Assembly (NCBI GenBank): GCA_946186175.1
Contig: CAMHMG010000103.1
Coordinates: 1 to 10,596 of the forward strand
Length of the DNA stretch: 10,596 nt
Source of the DNA: an uncultured Clostridia bacterium
Lineage (GTDB): Bacteria > Bacillota > Clostridia > Lachnospirales > Lachnospiraceae
Direction of reading: 5' to 3'
Shown: positions 1 through 5,910 of the stretch, in pieces
Layout of the letters: every line of letters begins with the position of its first letter
Position numbering within the stretch: the stretch's first letter is position 1
Program-made: the position numbers and the translations under genes
Notes under the pieces: model-generated
What the model saw: only the letters and a program-made list of their open reading frames with translations
Told to the model about the DNA's origin: nothing
The model's database searches: none

Positions 1-1
1 T

Positions 2-142
2 GATACTTATACTGATCATGTAGGGAGAACACCATTTGATAATAAGATTCCATTTGATGAAAATGCAATTGAGAGTATATTTGATAAAAGAGAAGATTAT
101 CTGTTGGATTATGCTGCAGAATACTTAAGCTCAAATCAATAA
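2..142 (+). CDS. C-terminal end of an unrecognised protein (partial)
   Basis: The reading frame is open from the left edge and ends at TAA 140-142, giving the last 46 residues of a protein that starts outside the window. The tail is hydrophilic and acidic, with segments such as GRTPFDNKIPFDENAIES and EDYLLDYAAEYLSSNQ. It shows no membrane segment or motif that I can assign. Codon use looks like that of the neighbouring genes. No convincing terminator separates it from the promoter at 182, only an A-rich stretch. It could be any soluble protein and I do not assign a function. Confidence 0.6.
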   Translation, partial: DTYTDHVGRTPFDNKIPFDENAIESIFDKREDYLLDYAAEYLSSNQ

Positions 143-181
143 AAACAATGAAAAAACCTAATAATATTAAGCTCTAATTCG

Positions 182-210
182 TTGACATTTAAGGCCATAA
201 ATGGTAAAAT
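182..210 (+). promoter_or_regulatory. Sigma-A-type promoter of the riboswitch leader
   Basis: A perfect -35 box TTGACA (182-187) is followed after exactly 17 bases by TAAAAT (205-210), one mismatch from consensus. The predicted start is near 216-218, so the transcript would begin immediately at the 5' strand of the c-di-GMP aptamer. That fit supports both calls. Confidence 0.8.
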
Positions 211-216
211 ATTCAT

Positions 217-300
217 AAAATATGGGCAAAGCAGGAGAAATCTTGTGACGCAAAGCTATAGGGCCTTTAGAATGGCAGCCAGTTGCTTTCGGACTAATAG
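217..300 (+). promoter_or_regulatory. Cyclic di-GMP-I (GEMM) riboswitch aptamer
   Basis: The sequence carries the conserved class-I c-di-GMP aptamer blocks in order. These are GGGCAAA (224-230), a short hairpin capped by a GAAA tetraloop (about 232-245), GACGCAAAGC (247-256), the receptor-side segment with GGGCCT (261-266), and GGCAGCCAGTTGC (274-286). In this family the GNRA loop docks into the second stem and the ligand sits between a conserved G in the first block and the C ending the last block. An intrinsic terminator follows at 327 and a secreted transglutaminase-like gene at 426, the usual layout of a transcription-terminating switch. The outermost stem (P1) is weak by eye. The exact 3' limit is uncertain; the identification is strong. 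Confidence 0.93.
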
Positions 301-326
301 TTCGGAATTAATAAGATAGATACTTA

Positions 327-368
327 GCTCATATTATATAGTAATACATATAATATGGGCTTTTTTTA
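327..368 (+). terminator. Riboswitch expression-platform terminator
   Basis: A 13-bp stem pairs 327-339 with 348-360, with one G-U pair and an 8-nt loop, and runs directly into seven U residues (361-367). It lies between the aptamer and the start codon at 426, so its formation would stop transcription before the gene. Nine bases of its 3' arm (AATATGGGC, 352-360) are repeated exactly at 219-227 in the aptamer's 5' strand. That strand could therefore compete for the terminator's 5' arm. Confidence 0.92.
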
Positions 369-425
369 TTACCATTTTTGAAAAGTTTGCCTGTTTGGGA
401 AAGGTGCTTGCGCGAGGTGTTGGGT

Positions 426-911
426 ATGAATAATATAGATTTGTTCAGAATACATAAAAGAATAGCAGCATTTACGGTTTCATTATCTTTGGCTGTGTCT
501 TTGATATCTGTACCATTATATTCAAAGGCAGAAGAGGTGCAGGAGGATTATCAGGCTGATACAGGTATTGTGGATGTACAGTCTGTTGAGGTTAGTCGTT
601 TTGCTGTTTTAAAAGGACAACTGAATCAGCTTGTTGATCAGGAAGAGGATGGAACAGTCAATACCACTGTTGCAGAAAGAGACTGGAAGCAATATAGTAC
701 CTCATATGTTTATGAACATATGAATTCCAAAGAACAAGAATTGTATGATGCTTTGGATTCAGTATGTTTGCAGTTCATTCAGGATAGCTCTGAGGATGCA
801 TTACATTTGACAGATATAACAGGTAATAGTGGTGAATATCTTTCAGCAGTACATATCGATAAGAGTTTGATCGATTTTTGGCATCCATGGATTCAAAGTA
901 CATTGATGTAG
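426..911 (+). CDS. Secreted transglutaminase-like protein, N-terminal part (frame broken)
   Basis: This encodes the signal peptide and N-terminal domain of a secreted protein whose catalytic part lies in the next frame at 878-2251. I place the start at ATG 426 because GAGGTG (414-419) sits 6 nt upstream; the upstream TTG at 378 lacks a ribosome site. The product begins with basic residues (RIHKR) and a hydrophobic stretch ending at about PLYSKA-EE, a typical export signal. Residues 35-150 form a hydrophilic region with no recognised fold. The frame runs off into an unrelated tail and stops at 909-911. The other frame continues smoothly with the YANPQYYF-type motif common in the N-terminal regions of such proteins. 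Expression should be under the c-di-GMP riboswitch. The break is a real mutation, an assembly error or, less likely, recoding. Confidence 0.8.
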   Translation: MNNIDLFRIHKRIAAFTVSLSLAVSLISVPLYSKAEEVQEDYQADTGIVDVQSVEVSRFAVLKGQLNQLVDQEEDGTVNTTVAERDWKQYSTSYVYEHMNSKEQELYDALDSVCLQFIQDSSEDALHLTDITGNSGEYLSAVHIDKSLIDFWHPWIQSTLM

Positions 912-2251
912 TTCAATTGTTTATATACGCTAACCCTCAATATTATTTTACAACATCCGCATATGCTAAGAGTGGTAATAATTTATATCTCTACTGTTAT
1001 CCTGCATTCGCAGATGGAGATGACAGGGCTGTTACTACCAATGAGTTGTTCTCTAAGATTGATTCGTGGGTTGAGGATATCAACAAAGATAATACTACAA
1101 GAGAAACTATTGAGAAGTATACTCATGATTTTCTTTGTGATACTTTAAGCTATGATCATGATTCGGCAGATAAGATGGCAGTGAAAGATTATAGTGGAGA
1201 TGTGTACTATAGTCAATCTATATACAGTGCCATCGATAAGAATAAGACAGTATGTGCAGGTTATTCTCTGACCTTTGAGTTGCTTATGAATGCATTAGGT
1301 GTTCCTACAGTTACGGCTTATAGTGACTATCATGCATGGAATAAGGTTAACCTTAATGATGACAAGTGGTATGCAGTGGATGTGACTTGGGATGATCAGG
1401 ACGAGCTTTCTAAGATTGATTATACTTTCTATAATAAATCCGATGAATCTATTAAAGTTAGTGATGACCTTGATCCGGTACACGTTGCAAAGACATCAGA
1501 GTATTATCCGAAAGCAGAATCAGATTATGTTGAAGAAAAGCAAATCGAGAGCACCTTGAATAACAAAGAAGTTTCTGAGGATGAAGCTGCTACCGGTAAT
1601 ACAGAAGAGTCAGACGATGTTAAAGATACAGATGCTGAAGAAGTCATTGATGATAGTGATAACACTACTGACAGCAATGATAATGATGCAGAAGATGTAT
1701 TTGATGCTAATGATAAAGAATTAATAGATGAAGTTAATAAAGCAGATGATAGTAAGGCTGATAATGCCGGTGCTGCGGCTGAGGTCTCAATTAATGAGAA
1801 CGATAAGAATAACGATATAGATAATACTGATAATACAGCTAATATAGCTAATGATATTAAGGATACAACTGAAGCAACAACGGAGATACCGGTTTCAACT
1901 GAAGTTGTAGTTGAGAGAGATGCTGACAGCAAATATAATGCAGACAACCAGGATAAAATTGAAACGATCAACAGTCCTAAGATTACTAAGATCAAATCTT
2001 ATTCAAAGAAGATTAAAATATCTTGGAATAAGGTTGACGATATAAGTGGATATGAGCTTCAAATAAGTACTACTAAGAATTTTAAAAAGAATGTTAAGAC
2101 TGTTAGAACATCTGCGTCATCTTCAGGAGCATGGATCAAAAAATTGAAAAAGCATACAAAATACTATGTAAGAATTCGTTCTTACAAGAATCATAATCAA
2201 GATAAGATATTGTCTGATTGGTCTGGTGTAAAAAAGGTTACTACTAAATAA
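878..2251 (+). CDS. Transglutaminase-like core with acidic linker and FN3-like domain, C-terminal part of the broken gene
   Basis: This is the main part of the secreted protein begun at 426. No ribosome site precedes its possible starts (TTG 878, ATG 887) and it has no signal peptide, so it is not an independent gene. Restoring one base near 875-879 would give a protein of about 608 residues. The transglutaminase-like core has the expected triad: Cys in TVCAGYS (codon 1253), His in YHAWN (1331) and Asp in VDVTWDD (1379), at about residues 277, 303 and 319 of the restored protein. A roughly 150-residue linker very rich in D, E, N, T and S follows (about 1500-1965). A fibronectin type III-like domain (about 1975-2248, with KISWNKV, YELQIST and YYVRIRSY) ends the protein. 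There is no LPXTG or membrane anchor. Bacterial proteins of this superfamily may be proteases or cross-linking enzymes; the substrate is unknown. Confidence 0.85.
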   Translation: MASMDSKYIDVVQLFIYANPQYYFTTSAYAKSGNNLYLYCYPAFADGDDRAVTTNELFSKIDSWVEDINKDNTTRETIEKYTHDFLCDTLSYDHDSADKMAVKDYSGDVYYSQSIYSAIDKNKTVCAGYSLTFELLMNALGVPTVTAYSDYHAWNKVNLNDDKWYAVDVTWDDQDELSKIDYTFYNKSDESIKVSDDLDPVHVAKTSEYYPKAESDYVEEKQIESTLNNKEVSEDEAATGNTEESDDVKDTDAEEVIDDSDNTTDSNDNDAEDVFDANDKELIDEVNKADDSKADNAGAAAEVSINENDKNNDIDNTDNTANIANDIKDTTEATTEIPVSTEVVVERDADSKYNADNQDKIETINSPKITKIKSYSKKIKISWNKVDDISGYELQISTTKNFKKNVKTVRTSASSSGAWIKKLKKHTKYYVRIRSYKNHNQDKILSDWSGVKKVTTK

Positions 2252-2292
2252 TAATTTTTGATTCTGGGAGACATCGGACATGGATAATAAAG

Positions 2293-2338
2293 AACTGCCA
2301 TATTACGATTTAGGGATAAGTAATATGGCAGTTTTGTT
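2293..2338 (+). terminator. Intrinsic terminator after the riboswitch-controlled gene
   Basis: A perfect 13-bp stem pairs 2293-2305 with 2321-2333 around a 15-nt loop and is followed by TTGTT. It ends the + strand transcript. It also lies just past the stop of the convergent PilZ gene (2342), but the U-tract on that strand is poor, so it is mainly a + strand terminator. Confidence 0.8.
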
Positions 2339-2341
2339 ATC

Positions 2342-2704
2342 TTATTCATTGGGTTTGTCTTCAAGTGTTTTTGCATAATCCTCGAAAACGTAATTGAATA
2401 TGCTGGCGAAGCCGACAAATTCACATCCGTAGCGATAACTCCCATCATCAAGCTCAAATACGTTAAGAATCTTGACAACAGTCATGATCTTCTGTTCTGA
2501 TGGTTCAAGGGATAGTGTTGCATTGAAATAATAACCTTCAGGAAGACGGGCAGTGGTTGTGAATCCTATACCGGCCTGACTGATATCAAACACGTGTATC
2601 TCAGCATTCAGATCAGGGATAACGTTATTGTCCTGTTTGAATAATTCCGAAACTTCAAGATTTAATTGAATCGGTAACCTTTTGAAACGTCTTTTTTCTT
2701 GCAT
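2342..2704 (-). CDS. PilZ domain protein (c-di-GMP receptor)
   Basis: This is a 120-residue single-domain PilZ protein, about the usual size of stand-alone PilZ domains. PilZ proteins bind cyclic di-GMP and pass the signal to motility, exopolysaccharide or surface targets. Both ligand motifs are intact: RxxxR as RRFKR (residues 5-9) and DxSxxG as DISQAG (residues 40-45). A beta-rich body with YRYGCEFVGF near residue 93 follows. There is no signal peptide or membrane segment, so it is cytoplasmic. The start at 2704 is chosen because GGAGGG lies 8 nt upstream; a longer frame from 2725 would place the ribosome site inside the gene. It converges on the c-di-GMP riboswitch-controlled gene, from which it is separated only by the terminator. 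Its partner is not visible here. Confidence 0.92.
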   Translation of the reverse strand: MQEKRRFKRLPIQLNLEVSELFKQDNNVIPDLNAEIHVFDISQAGIGFTTTARLPEGYYFNATLSLEPSEQKIMTVVKILNVFELDDGSYRYGCEFVGFASIFNYVFEDYAKTLEDKPNE

Positions 2705-2760
2705 ATTACATACCCTCCAATACATTTTATTAATAATGATCGAATAAAATAATTATTTGT

Positions 2761-2789
2761 ATTGTATCATACATAATTAAAAATAACAA
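2761..2789 (-). promoter_or_regulatory. Probable promoter of the PilZ gene
   Basis: On the minus strand TTGTTA (2789-2784) is followed after 17 bases by TACAAT (2766-2761), which would give a leader of about 50 nt before the PilZ start. The -10 box is good and the -35 box has four of six matches. The region is AT-rich, so chance matches are possible. Confidence 0.5.
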
Positions 2790-2805
2790 ATAAAAATGTG
2801 TTTTC

Positions 2806-2834
2806 TTGACAAGTAATAAATAAACAGTTACTAT
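2806..2834 (+). promoter_or_regulatory. Promoter of purB
   Basis: A perfect TTGACA (2806-2811) is followed after 17 bases by TACTAT (2829-2834), placing the start near 2841 and leaving a leader of about 35 nt. I see no purine riboswitch or clear PurR box in the leader. Confidence 0.8.
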
Positions 2835-2876
2835 TCACAGTAGATATTTTTATTAATATATACCTAGGAGGAATTT

Positions 2877-4325
2877 ATGAAGGATAAATATGTAAGCCCA
2901 TTATCAGAACGATATGCAAGTAAGGAGATGCAATTCATTTTTTCGCCTGACATGAAATTCAAGACTTGGAGAAAGTTATGGATAGCACTGGCAGAGACAG
3001 AAAAGGAATTAGGTCTTTCAGAAAATGGTAAGCCTGTAATAACAGATGAGCAGATTGAAGAACTCAAAGCGTTTGCCGATGATATCAACTATGATGTTGC
3101 AAAGAAAAGAGAGAAGATTGTAAGACATGATGTAATGAGTCATGTATACGCATACGGAAAACAATGTCCGGAAGCTGCAGGAATAATACATCTCGGCGCT
3201 ACCAGTTGTTATGTTGGCGATAATACAGATATAATCATAATGACTGAAGCTATGAAACTGGTTCGCAAGAAATTATTAAATGTTATTAATGAGCTTTCAA
3301 AGTTTGCAATGAAATATAAAGATCTACCGACTTTGGCATTTACTCATTTCCAACCGGCTCAGCCTACAACAGTTGGAAAACGTGCTACCTTGTGGCTCGA
3401 AGAATTAATGTTGGATTATGCTGATCTTGAATATATGATAAGCCAGCAGAAGCTTCTTGGATGTAAAGGAACTACAGGTACTCAGGCAAGCTTCATGGAA
3501 TTATTCAATGGCGATCATGATACTGTTAGAAAGATCGATAGAATGATAGCTGAGAAGATGGGATTTGAGGAATGCTATCCTGTATCCGGTCAGACATATT
3601 CAAGAAAGGTTGATACAAGAGTATTGAATGTACTTGCCGGTATCGCTCAGAGTGCTCATAAGTTCTCTAATGATATAAGACTTTTACAGCATCTTAAAGA
3701 GATTGAAGAGCCGTTTGAAAAGAATCAGATTGGATCATCTGCAATGGCATACAAGAGAAATCCTATGCGTTCAGAGAGAATTGCTTCGCTTGCCAATTAT
3801 GTAATGGTTGATGCGCTTAATCCGGCAATAACCGCTGCTACACAGTGGTTTGAGCGTACTCTTGATGATTCTGCTAATAAGAGAATTTCAGTTCCTGAGG
3901 CATTTCTTGCAATTGATGGTATTCTTGATCTATATTTAAATGTAGTAGATGGACTTGTGGTTTATGATAAGGTTATTTATCAGAGATTTATGAAAGAGAT
4001 ACCATTTATGGCAACAGAGAATATAATGATGGATGCTGTTAAACGTGGCGGGGATCGTCAGGAGTTACATGAGAAGATAAGAGAGCATTCTATGGCAGCC
4101 GGTGCTGTTGTCAAAAAAGAGGGTAAGGAGAATGATCTCGTTGAAAGGATTGCTAATGATCCTGCTTTTGGTATGACCAAGGAGATGATTGAGGCAATAT
4201 TAGAACCTAAGAATTTTGTCGGAAGAGCACCGGAACAGACAGAGGAATTTATCAATGAGGTTGTTAAGCCTGTTCTCGATGCTAACAGTTCATTGCTTGG
4301 AATGACAGCTGAGATTAATGTATGA
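2877..4325 (+). CDS. purB: Adenylosuccinate lyase
   Basis: Adenylosuccinate lyase removes fumarate from SAICAR and from adenylosuccinate, two steps of purine synthesis, as a cytoplasmic tetramer. The 482-residue product has the fumarase/aspartase-superfamily layout. It shows HLGATSCYVGDNTD in the first conserved region and THFQPAQPTTVGKRA with His157 in the second. The signature loop GSSAMAYKRNPMRSERI starts at Gly286 and contains the catalytic serine pair 287-288. The start is fixed by AGGAGG (2866-2871) 5 nt before ATG. Length and sequence resemble the human-type enzyme (about 480 residues) more than the shorter Bacillus-type (about 430), judging from memory. No other purine gene is nearby, and it has its own promoter. 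Confidence 0.97.
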   Translation: MKDKYVSPLSERYASKEMQFIFSPDMKFKTWRKLWIALAETEKELGLSENGKPVITDEQIEELKAFADDINYDVAKKREKIVRHDVMSHVYAYGKQCPEAAGIIHLGATSCYVGDNTDIIIMTEAMKLVRKKLLNVINELSKFAMKYKDLPTLAFTHFQPAQPTTVGKRATLWLEELMLDYADLEYMISQQKLLGCKGTTGTQASFMELFNGDHDTVRKIDRMIAEKMGFEECYPVSGQTYSRKVDTRVLNVLAGIAQSAHKFSNDIRLLQHLKEIEEPFEKNQIGSSAMAYKRNPMRSERIASLANYVMVDALNPAITAATQWFERTLDDSANKRISVPEAFLAIDGILDLYLNVVDGLVVYDKVIYQRFMKEIPFMATENIMMDAVKRGGDRQELHEKIREHSMAAGAVVKKEGKENDLVERIANDPAFGMTKEMIEAILEPKNFVGRAPEQTEEFINEVVKPVLDANSSLLGMTAEINV

Positions 4326-4360
4326 GGTTTTGTTAATTTTTCATGAATTTTCAAAATAGA

Positions 4361-4390
4361 TTAGGAAATATGGGTTTTTTGTGATATACT
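4361..4390 (+). promoter_or_regulatory. Probable extended -10 promoter of the citrate synthase gene
   Basis: TATACT (4385-4390) is preceded by TGA, forming an extended -10 element (TGN-TATACT). The best -35 candidate is the weak TTAGGA (4361-4366) at 18 bases. No terminator separates it from purB 36 nt upstream, so read-through from purB is also possible. Confidence 0.5.
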
Positions 4391-4433
4391 TGTATATGTT
4401 TTAATGAGTTTACGTAATAGAAAGGGTGATTGG

Positions 4434-5819
4434 ATGAATAACAACCACAATGAAAAGATCAATTCATATGCAAGAATTACAGAAGAGATTCAGGACTTGT
4501 CACAGTTATGTTTAGAAAATTTGAAGATTGATCCGGAATTATATACCAAATATGCAGTTAAGAGAGGACTTCGTGATATAGACGGTAGAGGAGTTCTTAC
4601 GGGTCTTACAGATGTATCAAAGATTCAATCTTATATAGTTGAAGATGTAGATATGATTCCCTGTGAAGGTAAGTTGTATTACCAGGGTTACGATGTGGAA
4701 GATATAGTTAAGGGATTTATGGATGAGAAACGTTTCGGATATGAAGAAACGGTTTATCTTCTGCTTTTTGGTAAGCTGCCTAATAAAGAGGAATTGGATG
4801 TTATCACGGATATTTTGGGTGACTATAGAACATCTCTTCCAACACATTTTGTGAGAGATATCATTTTGAAGGCTCCAAGTAAGGATATGATGAATACATT
4901 ACAGAGAAGTATTCTTACTCTGTATGCCTATGATGAAAAAGCAGATGATACTTCTATCCCTAATGTATTAAGACAGTGCTTACAACTTATTTCAGTTGTT
5001 CCTTTGTTGTCAGTATACGGTTATCAGGCATACAGTCATTATCATGATGGTAACAGTCTGTTTATTCATACTCCACAGAGCAGATTGTCTACTGCTGAGA
5101 ATATATTATATCTTTTAAGACCTGACAGCAAATATACCGAACTTGAAGCAAGAATATTGGATCTTGCACTTGTTCTTCATGCCGAGCATGGTGGTGGTAA
5201 TAACTCAACATTTACTACACATGTTGTAACCTCTTCCGGGACGGATACATATTCTTCAATGGCTGCATCACTTGGTTCGTTAAAGGGGCCTAAGCATGGT
5301 GGTGCAAATATCAAAGTTACTAAGATGTTTGCAGAGATGAAGAATGAGGTATCTGACTGGAATGATGATGAGGAGATTAAAGTATATCTTAAGAAGCTGC
5401 TCCATAAAGAGGCCTTTGATAAGGCAGGTTTAATCTATGGTATGGGTCATGCGGTATACTCTATATCAGATCCTAGAGCTAAGGTGTTCAAGGGCTTTGT
5501 AGAGAAACTCTCAATTGAGAAGCACCTTGAGAAAGAATATCAGCTTTATGCTAATGTTGAGCGTCTGGCACCTCTCGTTATTGCAGAAGAGAGAAAGATA
5601 TATAAGGGCGTTAGTGCCAATGTGGACTTCTATTCAGGCTTTGTATATCAGATGCTGGGATTGCCTATGGAGTTGTTTACACCGTTGTTTGCGGTTGCCA
5701 GAATGGCAGGATGGAGTGCTCATAGAATCGAGGAACTCATCAATCAGGGCAAGATTATTCGTCCGGCTTACAAGGCAGTCAAGAAGAATCAGGATTACAT
5801 TCCTATGGATGAAAGATAA
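4434..5819 (+). CDS. gltA: Citrate synthase (Si-type family)
   Basis: The enzyme condenses acetyl-CoA and oxaloacetate to citrate, the entry to the TCA cycle and, in fermenters, to glutamate synthesis. The 461-residue product carries the family's catalytic residues. These are His252 in HAEHGGGN, His339 in GMGHAVYSISDPRA and Asp398 in NVDFYSG, with the CoA-side segment LKGPKHGGAN between the first two. The start at 4434 has AAAGGGTG (4421-4428) 5 nt upstream. An in-frame ATG at 4404 would add ten residues but lacks a ribosome site and falls close to the predicted transcript start. It is longer than the E. coli enzyme through an N-terminal extension of about 50 residues before GRGVLTGLTDVS. A 2-methylcitrate synthase role cannot be excluded by sequence alone. 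No aconitase or isocitrate dehydrogenase gene is adjacent in this window. Confidence 0.93.
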   Translation: MNNNHNEKINSYARITEEIQDLSQLCLENLKIDPELYTKYAVKRGLRDIDGRGVLTGLTDVSKIQSYIVEDVDMIPCEGKLYYQGYDVEDIVKGFMDEKRFGYEETVYLLLFGKLPNKEELDVITDILGDYRTSLPTHFVRDIILKAPSKDMMNTLQRSILTLYAYDEKADDTSIPNVLRQCLQLISVVPLLSVYGYQAYSHYHDGNSLFIHTPQSRLSTAENILYLLRPDSKYTELEARILDLALVLHAEHGGGNNSTFTTHVVTSSGTDTYSSMAASLGSLKGPKHGGANIKVTKMFAEMKNEVSDWNDDEEIKVYLKKLLHKEAFDKAGLIYGMGHAVYSISDPRAKVFKGFVEKLSIEKHLEKEYQLYANVERLAPLVIAEERKIYKGVSANVDFYSGFVYQMLGLPMELFTPLFAVARMAGWSAHRIEELINQGKIIRPAYKAVKKNQDYIPMDER

Positions 5820-5843
5820 TAATAGGTGATTTAATAGAATAAT

Positions 5844-5889
5844 AAGGTCGGTTATCTACAATTAATTTATGTGATATCCGACCTTTTCT
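5844..5889 (+). terminator. Terminator between citrate synthase and the convergent sensor kinase
   Basis: A stem pairs 5844-5856 with 5873-5885 (12 of 13 paired, one T-T mismatch) around a 16-nt loop, followed by TTCT. It ends the citrate synthase transcript. The facing kinase gene stops at 5911, so the hairpin may also serve the minus strand, with a weaker U-tract there. Confidence 0.8.
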
Positions 5890-5910
5890 AATTAATTAAA
5901 AATAATATGA

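Noticed and set aside
378..425. Upstream TTG start for the secreted transglutaminase-like protein
   Set aside because: It lies 11 nt after the terminator's U-tract with no ribosome site and would add 16 residues before an otherwise typical signal peptide. ATG 426 has GAGGTG at the right distance.
872..890. Programmed -1 frameshift site
   Set aside because: The T-TTT-TGG heptamer allows good re-pairing only in the P site, and I see no strong downstream stem-loop. A missing base is simpler, so this is only mentioned as an alternative.
1525..1995. Long antisense frame opposite the acidic linker
   Set aside because: Its Ser/Leu/Val-rich product is the mirror of the repetitive D/N/T/A codons on the + strand. 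There is no ribosome site or promoter.
4326..4360. Terminator between purB and the citrate synthase gene
   Set aside because: The AT-rich stretch around TTTTTCATGAATTTT does not form a stable hairpin followed by U residues, so read-through remains possible.
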